This document shows, one piece after another, positions 1 to 12,284 of a stretch of 43,579 nucleotides of DNA. The first letter of the stretch is position 1; each line of letters starts with the position of its first letter. The notes beneath the pieces are model-generated. The model ran no database searches, was not told the origin of the DNA, and saw only the letters and a program-made list of their open reading frames with translations. The translations under genes were made by a program, and so were the position numbers. The stretch is from Parachlorella kessleri (taxonomy: Eukaryota > Chlorophyta > Trebouxiophyceae > Chlorellales > Chlorellaceae): positions 1 through 43,579 of the forward strand of contig BBXU01003037.1 of assembly GCA_001598975.1 (NCBI GenBank). The letters run 5' to 3'.

Positions 1-30
1 CCCCGCCGGCGCCCGGGCGCACCCACCCAC

Positions 31-1621
31 CATCTATGGCCATGAAGATCAGCTTCTGGGGCTTGACGATGTGGAACAGCTTGTCCAGGTAGGTGAAGAT
101 GCGCAGCACCATCTCCTCCTCACTCAGCTTCACCTGCCAGGTGGCACAGCAGACAGCCAGGTGGCACAACAGCCAGACAGGTGGCGGCAGCAGCAGTTGG
201 CGACCTGGCAGTGGACCCCCTGCCCAGGGCCTGCTATGACCTGCTGGCACGTCCGCCAGCCAGGTGGCGACAACAGCGGTCGGGGACGTGTCACTGGACC
301 GCCTGCCCAGGCGGGCCGGCTAAGAGCCCGCAGCAGCACCCCTCCTCTGTTTTTGTCATTTGGCCTGGTACAGGCAGTGCTACGTAGAAGTGTAGTAGTG
401 TGCCCAATCCTGTACTCAACGCTCCATCCAGACGAGAGGAGTGTTGCACGCAGTAGCATCTCACTTAGCTTGACCCAGGACAGGCAGCCGTGGTTGGGAT
501 GGTCAGGTACCTAGGCTGCTTCATTTTGCATGTGAAACCAGGGCTTGAAGGTGGCGGCTATGACAACCTTATGCCTACAACAGGCATGCCTCTGGGCACC
601 CGCTCAGCTCCAACCGCAACCATGGCGGCACGCTGTGGACCGGTATCGCAAAAGGGACCAGTTCATCTTCCCCCCGTTGTCACCCTCACCGCTAGCCGAG
701 CTCCTCCCCACCACCCACCTCGGGGTTGTTGCCGTGTGTGCAGTTATGTATGATGCCATTCATGTCTAGGTACAGGTTGTCGATGATGGGGATCACGGTG
801 GTTCCCCCAGGCTGGTTCACCAGGGGGTAACGCTCTGACAGCCACCTGCACAGTACCAAGGTGGGGTGAGAGTCACCAAAGGGTACCGCCCGTACCGCCA
901 GGGTGCCTGTGAGGGGGTCTTGGGTGGGGGGGCACACTGCACGCTCCCAGTGCACAGGAAGCCATGGAACCCCCCCGGCAGCGGGGTACATGTGTGCATG
1001 GGCCCTCCAAGGTCGGCTGGCTAAGCGGCTCAAGCCAACCAAAGCAGAGGACGGGTTAGCGAGGGGGCAGGGTCCTGGGCTGACTGACCAATCACTCAAC
1101 ACAGTGCACACACGCGCCCCACCGTCGCCGCAAGAAGCAATCTAGCGGTTCCCAGAGTTGTGGATTGCTACACAGCGCTGTTAGCCAGGGGCAAGTCTCC
1201 CTGCCACACAAAGTGGAGCAGCCCCGGCAGCCCGAGCCTGCTTAGCATGCTGGCGGCCTTGCCTGTAAAACTTGGGGATCTGCAACACAGGCAAAGGCAG
1301 CAGCTAAGAGGGGCACAAAAGGAGGGTGCCAAAGAGGTTGAGAGGGGCTGCCAGCAGCTGCCCAAAGCCAACCAGGCCAGGCAGGTCCCTAGCTTTGTCT
1401 GCCGCTGTCTCTGGCAGGCTGGCAAGCCCAAGAGCTCCCAGAGTAGGACTCAGTGGCACAGCTGCTGGGTTTCAAGGGGCAGGACCAAGGCTGTTTTGAG
1501 CACCGTGTCCCAGGCCCATCGCCAGCCACATCCCTTGTGGGCTTCTGTGGAGCCTAGCGCTGCCAGGATGCCACACCCATCAACTGCATCATCAAACGCT
1601 GGGGCCACAACTTACCCCCAT
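31..1621 (-). CDS. XRN1: XRN1-type 5'-3' exoribonuclease, N-terminal part (runs off left edge)
   Basis: Coding exons on the minus strand are 1621-1616, 1279-1263, 845-719 and 133-31; the gene continues past position 1. Phases agree at every junction. Joined, they give 84 residues plus one base, opening with MGIPKFYRWLSERYP. Family signatures are DNLYLDMNGIIHNCTH (about residues 30-45) and IFMAIDG. The acidic residue of LYLD falls at residue 35 and the histidine after GII at 41, matching catalytic Asp35 and substrate-stacking His41 of yeast-type XRN1; the Asp of MAID is the second metal ligand. The short spacer between the YP and DNLYLD motifs, and HNCTHGN rather than HPCFHPE, point to cytoplasmic XRN1 rather than XRN2/XRN4. 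XRN1 degrades decapped, 5'-monophosphate mRNA. The first exon encodes only Met-Gly and the second is 17 nt, with a GC donor at 1262-1261. The start is fixed by the invariant MG(I/V)P terminus. Confidence 0.9.
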
Positions 1622-1958
1622 GGTCGCGTTTCACAGTGACAAAAGTACTCTTGGTAGGTATTAGCCAGAGCCCGTGATCATGTAGACCTCTGCGTGCCCT
1701 AGGGTCCAAAAGTAAGTGGTGTGAATCTCGATTCTCTCAAGCCAAGCGTTTCCATCCATTCCTGTCTGCTTGGGAACGCCCAGGTTGATTAGTCAAGGTG
1801 TGTCACGGGGCGGGGCGGCCTTCCGCAATACACAGCCCAAAACTGCCTCGGACGAAGGCAAATATAGATTTCAACGATATAGGAGACTATAGGTGCTGCG
1901 ATTGAGGTGTCGTGGCGGACCCTGGGTGGCCCCTGCACCTGCATCGGGGCTTGGGGAG
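1622..1958. promoter_or_regulatory. Divergent promoter region between XRN1 and LRR-IQ gene
   Basis: These 337 bp separate the start codons of two head-to-head genes and must hold both 5' UTRs and core promoters. No clear TATA box or repeat stands out. The sequence is less GC-rich than the flanking exons. The promoter role is inferred from gene orientation only. Confidence 0.5.
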
Positions 1959-4900
1959 ATGGCCGCAGTCCAGGCAGCTGAGAACCAGTGCGACGAGAGG
2001 CTGGGCAGACTGCTCGGGAGGCGGCAGCTTCCACTCTTACATCACACTTCTTCAGAAGAGAAAGAGGCTGCGGTCCCAAGCAGGAGCGTCGCAGCCGGCG
2101 CGCTGCGGCAGCTGCTACAGGGCCGCACAGGGGACCTGGCGCAGTTGCAGCAAGACTTCGACGTGGGTAGCTGCCTCTCTCCAGGCCTCCCCGCCGCCAG
2201 CAAGGGCGGTGCGGCAGCAGCCGTTGCGTTTGGGCCCACCGCCGCAGGAGCCCACCCACAGAACGCAGCATCCGCGGCCTCAGCTGCCGGCCTAGCCTCA
2301 GCAGGGGAAGGGTTTGTGAGGGGCTCACTTAAGCCGCCAGGCTGTCTCACACCCGTCAATGGCGAAATGGATGTCTCCTTGCAGCAGCAGCAGCATAGCG
2401 GGGGGCAAGGGGCTGACCAGACAGCGTCAGCCAGGCCAGCTGCCTCCCTCCCAGTCAGCTGGAGTGAGCAGGTGGGGCCCCCTGGCAATCAACCAGCTTG
2501 TAGGGGGAAGAACAGGCAGACATTATGATTAGACGTACAGCCTTCAAGGGGGGCACCCTGTCCATGGGCCCTCCTGAGGGTGTGCCCCTGGAACAATATG
2601 CCTTTGTTCTCATGCCTAATGTTGCGCACAGGCGGCATCTCCAACCACGCATTGCCAGGCAATGCCCTGGGTGCAGGTTTCAGCGCCGCAGTCTCGGGAG
2701 GAGGATGGCTTGGGGGATGTGCTGCGCCAGGAGGCAGCGGCGGAAGCGGAGCGGCAGCGTGCCAGGGCCGCGAGGGAGCAGCAGCTGCTGGGCATGCAGC
2801 TGGCATACGCCCGCCACCACATGGCCGCATGTGAGTCCGCGCGGCCTGCTGTGCACACAAAGCCTTCTCGCTGCCTCCTGCCCTGCTGGAAAGCTGCACA
2901 GGGGTGCACTTTAGGTAGCAGCAGACGCACCTGTCTTGGTGCTCGAACTGCCGCCTGGGATGACAGCTCGCTGCGTGCGCATTTTGCAGTCCGCATTGCT
3001 CAGGCCTGGAGGCGCTACCTGCCCAGCTCGGCGCGCGCCAGGCGGGCCGCCGCCGCCACCGCCGTGCAGGCATTCTGGAGGGGCCGGGCCTGCCGGCGCG
3101 AGGCCGCGCTGCAGGTGGAGCGGCTGGGGCTGCTGCGGCAGCTACGCGCGGCGGCCGAGGGTGGCAGCCAAGCCGGCGTGCAGGTGGGCTTCCACGCATA
3201 AGTGACTAGTGACCGCCAGGGCAGGAACACTGTAGGTAACCTGAGGGGGAAGCTTGCATGCCTTTGCCAATGAAATTTGGCATTGTCAGTGGCCTTGTAC
3301 AAGCGTCAGCAGGCCTCGAGTGCCAGCCTCTGGCCGTGCCTGTGCGTGTTGTAGGAGGCGGCAAGGGCCCTGGCTCAGCTGGGGTTTGCCGGCGATGCCC
3401 ACCATCTAGTCACCTCGTTTGAGGATGCTGCTGCCCAGGCGGCACAGCAGCTGCGCTCTGCCGCGGCAGCCGGCTCCTCGTCGGACTACCTGCAGGCGCT
3501 TGGGGCGGTACAGAAGTACCGGCACCTGCAGCCCGCCCTGGCTGAGGCGGCGGCCGCGTTTGGCGCGCGGGCGGCGGCGGCCGAGCAGGCGCTGCAACAG
3601 GCGGTGGATGGTGCGTGCGGGGCATTGCAATATGGATGCGCGCCCCACTGCCCTGGGGGTTGTGCCAAAGGCATCCAGGGGTGTTGCCACACGGACAGCG
3701 GACCTGGGAGTGCCGTAGCGATACCACCTCTTTTTGCATGGCCAAAGTGGAGCTACTGGGTTGCGCAGGGGCTCCCGATGCAACATCTACTCGGCCAACA
3801 GATTTGACATAAGGTTTGGGTCTGGCTGACACCTCCTCCCCCTCCCCCACCACACCACACCCCAAACTGGCTGTTGCTGCAGAAGCTCCGCTGTTTGAGT
3901 TCCAGGAGGCTGTGGCAGCGGCAGCGGCACTGGGGGTGGCGGCCTACAAGCTGGAGCTAGCGCAGCAGCAGGTCCTGGAGAGGAACCGACAGGCGCAGCT
4001 GACCCTGCAATCCACCGTGGAGACCGCTCCCTTCAGCCCAGCCGCCTTCCAGGCAAGCAAAGCCCTTTGCTGACGGCCACAAGGGGCTGCCAAGTGCTTC
4101 AAGTAGAGCCACAGGAGTGTCGTGCTGCCATGGCGCCTACGCAGAGCTGTGCTGCTAGCCGTCCACTATCATATTGTGGTTGCTGCTACACATGTGCAAT
4201 GTGTGCCACTTGCCAGGCTCGGCACCAATGCTTGCGCCTCCTCTGTCCGCCCCTGCAGGCAGCCTGCGAGCGGGCCGAGCGCCTGGGCCTTCACGCTGAG
4301 GTGGCCAGAGCACAGCGGGCGCTGCAGCAGCGCAAGCAGCAGGCCGTGCAGGCGCTGCATCGCCTGGCGGAGCAGGGCAGCGCGGCGCAGGTGGAAGCCG
4401 CGGCAGAGGACGCCCGGGGGCTGGGAGGCGGGGACCTGGAGGCGGCGGCAGCGGCGGCCGTGCGGCGGCTGGCGGAACGGCGGGCGCAGGCGGGCCGGCA
4501 GCTGAAGAAGCTGGTCAACCAGGTAGGTAGGGGGGGGGGGGGGTTCGTCCTAGGACTTGGCCAGGGGAAGAGGACCCCCCGCTGGGGCGAGGGTGTCAGC
4601 AGCGGTCATGGTGGTCAATCATAAGCTTGGCCCGAGGAGAGGCATGGCCGGGGTGGGCAAGAAGAGGCATGCATGGCGCGAAGCGTGTTGGCGGGTGGGC
4701 GGATGGATGAGGGCGGGAAGGTGTGTGCATGCGTCTGGATGTTTGTAGGCATTGCAAACCCAGCATTGTGAGCAGGCCCAGCATTCTGATGCCTGCAGGG
4801 CACAGTGGCCGAGTTTGAGGCGGGGGTGTTGCTGGCCAGGGACCTGGGGGTCGAGCCCGCGGAGCAGGAGGCGTGCATGGAGCGCTTTGCGCGGCGTGGC

Positions 4901-7900
4901 GCGGCCCTCAGGGAGCAGCTGGACCTCAGCGCAGCGCAGGGTGGCCTGGCAGAGTTCCGCGTCGGCAGGGCTCAGGCGCTGCAGCTGGTGCCAGTGGAGC
5001 ACATACAGGTGTGGGCGGGCTTAAGCGGCGGAAGAGGAGGGGAGGGGAGGGTGACGGTCTTTTTGTGTGGTGTCTGCTCTCTAGGTCTCTGTGCGGGCGT
5101 GGTTGCTGCAAGGAGGCTACTGGCACGTTCTGTGAGCCGGTTGGCTCCTCACGGTAGTGGGATGCCGCTGTGGGCTTGCAGCTTTGCTATCCAAGAAGTC
5201 TGTGTTGCTAGGAGCTGACATGGAAGCCTCTGCTATCACAGGGTGCGGAGCGGGTCTTCCAGGAGCGCAGACAGCTGGCGGCGGGCCAGCTGGCAGCCGC
5301 GACCAGGGCGCTGTGCCAGCTCATCACTCATATCTGCAACTGCTGCAATGCCGGGGAGGGGGCGTGTGAGGCGCATGGCAGTGGTGCTGTCGACGGTGTT
5401 GCAGCAGTGGTGGGTGCGTTTGCAGACCTTGTGAGGCAGCTGTCGCTGGCTGTGAGGGAGGCCGTGGCGGCGGAAGCAGCAGCGGCGGCGGCAGCGGCGG
5501 CCCGGCCTAAAACAGCTGTCCGCCCTGCGACCGCTAACCGCAGCCAGGCCAGTGACAGCAGTGCTGGTGGAAGTCGTCCTGGAAGCAAAGACAGCATGAG
5601 CAGCAGCATCGTTGCGAGAGCTTCTTCAGTGGGCAGCATTGGGATGGATGGGGTGGGCGGAGGACTAGCGATTGAGCCTGGTACTGGGAGCGGTGCCTTG
5701 GCACCGCTGCGCCATCTCGTGGAGGAACTTTGTCATGGCCAACCATACACCTTGCAGCAGCACACCTTGCCAGCAGTGGACGGCCAGCAGCCAGGCGGCG
5801 CCTGCTCCCTGCGGGAGGCCCTGCTACGCCTCGTCAGCGACAGCCTGGCGGCCGGCCGGCTGGGCCTCGGTGACTCAGCAGTCGGCGCGGCATGGGCTGC
5901 GGCTGTCACCCAAGCCGAGGTGCTGCTTGCCCAGCATGCAGCGGTCACTGTGCAGGTTAGCAGCGCACGCTTGGCACAGCAGCCCGACCAGCAACGCCCC
6001 AGCCAGCAGGCGGGAGGGGACCCCTGTGGCCAAGACATCATCCTGCGCCAGGTGCGGCCGCAGCTGCAGCTCCCCCACAGAAGTGGCAGCTGCAGTGGTG
6101 GAGGTGACGGCTGGCTGGCTGGGCGTTCTCTAGAGGCCCTCGTGCACGGCTACCAAGCCTGGCGGGAGCAGCAGCGGTCTTGCCTGGGTGCTGCAGCACT
6201 CAGGCAGCTGGAGCAGGAGGCCTTCCAGCCACACCGGCAGACGCAGGAGCAGGGGCCGGCCCTAGCCCGCGCCAGCGCCAGTGCTGCCGGTGGTTCCGCG
6301 CAGGCGCAGCCCAGCGGCGGCAGCAGGCCCAGCAGCAGGCTGTGCGGCGCCGGTGAGGATGTGCACCTGGATGTGAGCCGGCAGGGGCTGGCCAGCCTGG
6401 AGCTGCTGGCGGCCTGCACCTCCCTGCGCAGCCTGGACCTGGGGACCAACCTGCTGGGCAGGTGACTGATGGATGCTCTCCCATGGGTACCAGCCCCAAG
6501 GGCTCCGTGCCGTGCTGGGCTGGCTGGCTTGGAGGTGGCTTGCGGGGCATGTGATGGCACTTGCTCTCCGCTCTGGCGCATGATGCTATAGAGGGCACGC
6601 CCTACCGGTGGATGTGGTGCAGCCTCAACGTGCAACACAGTGCTGCTCCGAGCCTCCGAACCTGAGGTCCTAGCGTCCCAAGGACTCCCTGTCTTGTTCA
6701 CTCTCTCACAGGTTGGCGTGTGCCCCTTGCAGCCTGGATGGCCTGTCTGCACTGATGGGCCTCCAGGACTTGGCGGTGCTGGAGAACCGGCTCACCAGCC
6801 TCTCTGGGCTGCAGGGCCTGTCGAGCCTGACGCGCCTGGTGGCGCACAGCAACCCCCTGCAGGACCTGTCCGCCTTGTCAGGTGGGCAGAGGACTTGTGC
6901 TCGCACAGGGACAGCCGCGGTGTCAGTGTGAAGGGAGGAAACGGTGGATGCTGGTGGCATGGCATCCCTCATGCAGTGTCTGTAAAGCAAGAGCAGGCGT
7001 ATTGGATGTGAGCAACCTTATGCAGTCTGTTATAGAAGTCTAATGCACAAGCGTACTATGAGCTTCCTGCAGGCCTGGTGAGCTTGAGGAGCCTGAGCCT
7101 CAGCAGCTGCGGGCTGTCCACCCTTGCGCCCCCCGCCTGCCTGGCCGCCTGCACCAGCCTCACTTCCCTAGACCTGGCCGGCAACCGCCTGCACGACCTA
7201 GCGGCCTCCCTCCCCGCCCTGCCCCGCCTGCTGCGCCTGGACGTCTCCCGCAACCAGCTCGCCAGCCTGGCGGGCCTGGCGGCACGCTGCCCCCTGCTGT
7301 GCACGCTGCTGGCGTCTGGCAACCGCCTGGCATCCTTCCCGCCCGACCTCCACCTGCCCTTCCTTCAGGAGCTGTGGCTGAGTGACTGCGGCATGGCCGG
7401 GGTGCCCCGCTGGCCGTGGCTGCCCTCCCTGCGGGCCCTGCGCCTGCAGGACAACCAGCTGGCAGCCCTGCCGCCCATGCACGGCTTCCCTGCCCTGGCG
7501 CACCTAGACCTCTCCTTCAACGCCCTGCCCGCCCTGCCAGAGAATGGGAATGTGAGCGGCAGGAGCAGTGGCGGAGGGCCGCTGCTATTCACTTCCCTGG
7601 CACCGCTGACGGCGCTGGCCAGCCTGAAGCTGAATGACACCCCGCTGGCAGCCAGCGCAGCGTACGGCAGCGCTGTGGCGCAGGCGCTGCCATGGCTGCG
7701 GGAGCTGGACTTGGAGCCTGTCGAGGAGGGCCAGCGGCAGCAGCGGCTCCAGCGGGCGTGTCGCAGCGGGCAACACCTGCCCTGCATGGCGGCCCTGCTG
7801 AGCCCTGCTGCGCCCGCTCCGCCTCCTGCGTCGCCGGCTGGAGCGGCTGCCGCGTGGCTCCATCAGCGAGCGCCCCTTGGAACTGGCAGCACGCTTATCG

Positions 7901-10636
7901 GGCCAGGCCGAGAGCGGGCTGTTGGGATGGGGCCCTCTATCGGAAGCAGCATGGAAGAACAGGCCCAGTGGCTCCGTTTTCTGCTCTTCCAGGGGGAGGT
8001 GGCCCTCGAGGCCTTGGGCCAGCAGCCCGCGTTGCGCCAGCTCCTCGCCTTGGAGCACAGCGTGCCCAGCAGCAGCCTGCGTCCCACCGCTGACTGGGGC
8101 ACCCTGGCGGCGCTTGGGGTCTTGCCGCAGCAGCGCATGGCAGGCAGCCTGCCAGCTGACCTGGCGGAAAGGCTGCTCTCCTTCCAGTATGCAGTCTTGC
8201 TCGCGGCGGACCCTTCCAGTCACGCCACCACCCAGCCCCTGCTGACTGTGAACCCCGCGTACTACAGAGCCGCCCTGGCGAGGCTCTCCCACGCTGCGAC
8301 CGCCATCCAGGCCGCCTGGCGGGGGCATGCCGCCCGGCGCCTGCGCCTCCAGCTGGCAGCAGCGCATCGGCAGGCGCAGCTGCACAGGGCGGCCGCCGCC
8401 ATCCAGGCCGCCTGGCGCGGGTGGGAAGCCCGCAGGCGGCACCTGTACGTGACGGCGCACCTGGGCGCGTGGCGGGCGGAGTGGCGGGCGGCGCAGGCGC
8501 TGCTGGAGGCACACCGGCGGCACCATGCGGCCGCTCGCGTGCAGGTGGGCGGTGCTGTGGAGTTGACAGCAGTACTGCCGCTGTCAGAGGACAGCAGGAG
8601 GGGCATCCATTGGCGGCATTGGCAGCATCCATGCAGGGGGGCACTCCTTTGTTTTGAACACTGCCTTTGGTCAAGGTGGCATGCGATGTGGATCAAGAGG
8701 GAGGTATGGTTGTACGGGCTGGGCTGACAGGGCTGTATGCAGTTATGCTCTGTGTCTTTGGTGATGGCGGTAGGCGGTGCGAAGAGAGGGGAGGTAGGGG
8801 TACACTGTACTGTCTGGGCTGGATGCTAATTTATGAAGGGTGGCAGGTAATGCGATCAGAGAGAAGGTACGGGTACACTGGGCTGACAGGGTTTTCAGTC
8901 AAGCTGTGAGGCTAAGCTCTTGTTATTCTGTACGCATGTCGGGGCAGTGTGTAAAATCTTCGGTAAGGGCCACAAGAATCACTTGGGCGAGAACCCCTTC
9001 CGGGGGAAGCCTACTTCACTCCATGGTGCTTCTGGCTTGTCGTGCATGCAGGCCTCATGGCGGGGGCACCAGGTGCGGCTGCGGGTGGCCGAAGCCCGTG
9101 CCACGGCCCGCTCAAAGGTGCAGCACGCCCTCAGCGCCGCTGCCGGGCTCAGCGACAGCCTGGAAGCCGAGCTGGGCCTGGGCATCAGCACGTCCTTGGA
9201 GGATGTGCTGCTGGGCAGCCTGGGGGACCAGCGCGGGGCGCTGGCGGCGCCCGAGCGCTTGTCCCCAAGCCTTGCGGCGGGGGATGGAGGCTTGGGGAGG
9301 TTCCTGTCCCTGCCGGCGGACGCCCAGCGTGGCCAGCACAGCGCGCGGTGGTCAGCTGCCAGCCGCCAGAGCGCGCCAGCCGCGCTGGCGGCGCCTGCGC
9401 TCCGGCTAGCTGGGCCGGACAGCGCTGCCAGCTGGAGCGGCAGCGAGGCCGGCAGCAGCTACAGCGGCAGTGGCATCTGGGTGACGTGCAGTAGGCCGCT
9501 CTCTTCCTTGTCAGCGCCGGCGCTCAAGCTTCCCCCGCTGAGCCCCGGCGGCGGCAGCAGCAGCAGCAGCAGTAGCCTGGCTACAATGCCGGGCGCGGGG
9601 CCTGCCGTGGCTGCTGCAAGGGGTCCTCAGGGACAGCAGCAGCATGCCGCAGCCCAGCACCAGCACCTACCGCCGCTGTCGCCGGGGACCTCCACTGTGG
9701 TTGACTCCCTTCAGGTGTGTGAGCCAGCGCCCTCAGACCCCTAGGGCTAGCTCCATGTTGAGGATCTGAGCATTATCATAAACGTTGCAGCAGTACACTG
9801 AGCTGCGGCATGTACTAGCATATGTGTTGAAGAAAGGACATGGGCATGGCAGACTCCTCTCCACAGGGCGTTTGTGGGGCTGAGCAGTCTGTTCTCAGGG
9901 CAGCACAGCGTCGCTGATATCCTGTGTCGCTCCCGCCGCTCAGCCAGGTTTGTGACAAAACCGCAGTCCTTGGTGTGTGATCATGCGCTGGTTGCGCAGC
10001 CGCTCCAATCACACCACCGCCCGACACCTGGCAGGGGTTGCGCTTGCTCGCGCAGGGCGATGCTGGGGACGGAAGTGAGCAGGACTGGACGTTCAAAGAC
10101 GATGCCACCGCCAAAGCGTTTGTGCAGCTGCAGCGCAAGCGTGCGGCGCAGGCCAGGCGGCGCGAAGTGCATAAGGCCCTCAAGGTGCGGCGCTGCCGGC
10201 TTGTCCGGTCACGGTCCACCCTGCACAGACTGCGTGAGATGTATGTAGGCTTGTGGGTACACCCGTGGCTCCACATGCTCAACTGCCCCGCTGGGCCCTC
10301 GCTCGCGTGCAGGACCCAGCCGCCCGGCTGGAGCATCTCATGAGGACGACCAGGAAGGTAAATGATGGCAGGGAGCGCCGCGCTGAACCAGCCGGCGCTC
10401 CCGCAGCAGCAGCAGCAGTGTCCGGCAACGCCACGGTTTGTGAGGGCCGTGCACCGAGCAGGGCCGGCGTACAGCGGTACGGCAGCAGCACCACTGGTGG
10501 CCAGCACCGGGATGGGGGCAAGGGAGGGGCTGGCGGCAGCAAGGCTTCCAGAGTGGAGGCGGCGTCACGCGTGCGACTGCCCATGCCAGCGGGTTGTTCA
10601 TTAGCCGGGCCACAAGTGCACACACTGCTTTTCTGA
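1959..10636 (+). CDS. Large leucine-rich repeat and IQ-motif protein, LRRIQ1-like
   Basis: Thirteen exons: 1959-2162, 2677-2830, 2990-3183, 3355-3610, 3883-4052, 4259-4522, 4799-5008, 5242-6461, 6712-6881, 7073-8544, 9052-9714, 10056-10244, 10313-10636; about 1829 residues. An IQ motif (AVQAFWRGRACRR) lies near residue 150, followed by an Ala/Gln/Glu-rich helical region. About ten SDS22-like LRRs span roughly residues 860-1110, with LxxLxLxxNxL cores. Then come two IQ motifs (AIQAAWRGHAARR and AIQAAWRGWEARR, about 1350-1400) and a third split by the intron at 8545-9051. IQ motifs bind calmodulin or EF-hand light chains. The order IQ-LRR-IQ matches animal LRRIQ1, a protein of ciliated organisms; orthology is inferred. 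Intron 5 has a GC donor (4053). The start is the first in-frame ATG. The acceptor of exon 12 (10035 also fits) and the uninterrupted last exon are the least certain parts; an extra exon near 9851-9946 is possible. Confidence 0.8.
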
Positions 10637-12284
10637 GGGGCCCCTGTCCCTGTCTTGCTTGTGGCCCCCGTGTGCTGTGGCCCACTGACAGTGCCAACAA
10701 CAACCCCCTTTGCTTCTTCGCCGTGTGCATGTGGGCCGCCTCCAGTCCCTTGCTCTTACGCCCCTCTGTGCTATAAGGCAACACCCGTCACGAGGTCTAG
10801 TCTGACAGCAGACACCAAAGTGCCTCAGCCTCAGTTGGAGCAGCAGGCCTAGTAAGCTGCCTGCCTTCGCCGCCTCACATGTGTCACGGCACTTGAGCTT
10901 GCCTACCACTGACCACTTGGTATGCTCGCTAGCAAGGTGCTGGCGGGACTTGTCCTGTCTATGTGCCTATCACACCCTTCCCCCTGGCAGGCTCGATACT
11001 GCAATACACGAAGGACCCACTGGGCAAAGCAACTCCCCAGTGTTTCCCTCTAGATTGCAGCACAGTGCTAAGCTTTTGGTCCTGAGAGGCCCTGGCAAGT
11101 GTATTGACAAGGCCCGAGGCATATTGGCAAGGGCGGTGCAAGATAGTCCCCTTAGCACCCTATAGTCGTGCTTGGAGGCTGTTGCTTGCTTACGTAGCTA
11201 AGACGCGTCAACCTACGGGTGACTGATGTATGTGTTCCGCTTGTTTGGTTTATGGGTGCATGATATGTATTTGCCTCCTTGCTGCCCCAGGAAAAGCCTA
11301 GACTTTCCTGTCACGTTGTGTTAGGGATACCCGAAACACCATCCCCCCTGGTTGGTCTCAGAGACGCCGAGGACCGGCAGTGCGCGACACAGCCCAAAGG
11401 GTACGTGCTGTGCAGAATGTGGCACGGTACCCCTGCTAGTGCAATTGGTACTAGTACGTGCACGAGGGTTGTCATCCCAGGCCGCGGGGTTCCCGTAAGC
11501 AGGCAGAAGTTGTAACCCCGCACACCTACTGTTCTCGTCTTCTGTAAATCCATGGAATATTGAAAAGAATCCCAACCCTTGAAGCTGTTGATTCTAAACA
11601 GACAGTTGCCTGGTCGTGACTTCGCAAGGCCGACACACCTGTCCTTTTCGTGTACTTCTGCGTGCACAACTGTCCGACTACCTAAAATTATCCTAGCTGT
11701 TCCCTAGCTAGAGCTTGAGTGTCTTCGAACTTGTCGAATATGCAGCGCAGGTGTCCCGCGATCAAAAAACCGGAAAACATGACATGACACTTGCTATTAC
11801 CAATTTAGCTGGGTTTGGCCTTGGGTTGGCAAGCTTTCCTTGCCACTAGTTTTCCGCTGCACGGAAGGAAAGCAACGATCAAGAGGTAACCCTGCATGGT
11901 CTTGGTTCAGCACCCCTTGTCCACGGGATTTTAAGCGTCATAAACCGGCTGCAGCAGCCATCACAAGTCCAAGTGAGACTAACCAACTGCCTGCACTCCA
12001 AGCGGGCGCTGACGAGGGCAATTGCCGGCAAGGGCAACAGCAGCCAGGGGCCCTCCCGATGCCTACCATTTAGCTCTCAGGACTCTTCACCGCTTCAAGG
12101 GACAGCACCGGCTTTATAAGGTAACGTAGCTGTGGGGTGAGCCGGGCATGCCTCAAAGGGACGCTGTTGCGGCCTAGTGCCCCGTGGGGACTACCGTTTG
12201 GTTCGTCGGTCACTCACACGTCTTCACTTCACCCCATGTCCTTGCGGCGAACCGCAGGTTATCGGGCATCGGCCCGTGCGTATC
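10637..12284. other. 3' UTR and intergenic interval, then 5' UTR of AP2 gene
   Basis: No coding exon could be supported in these 1.65 kb. Two TGTAA motifs on the plus strand (11511-11515 and 11543-11547) are the best candidates for the poly(A) signal of the LRR-IQ gene, which would give a 3' UTR of about 0.9 kb. The part after about 11.8 kb presumably includes the AP2 promoter and 5' UTR; a short ORF near 11840-12073 shows no recognisable domain. Confidence 0.5.

Noticed and set aside
71..514. 147-codon open frame on the plus strand at the left edge
   Set aside because: It overlaps the conserved XRN1 exon 133-31 on the other strand and has a GTG start and no domain.
955..990. GVPWLP open stretch as the XRN1 start exon
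   Set aside because: It resembles the MGVP terminus by chance but lacks an ATG and a donor; the 1621-1616 plus 1279-1263 exons give the exact family terminus in phase.
7585..8526. 313-codon open frame on the minus strand
   Set aside because: It is antisense to the LRR and IQ exon, whose conserved repeats clearly fix the coding strand.
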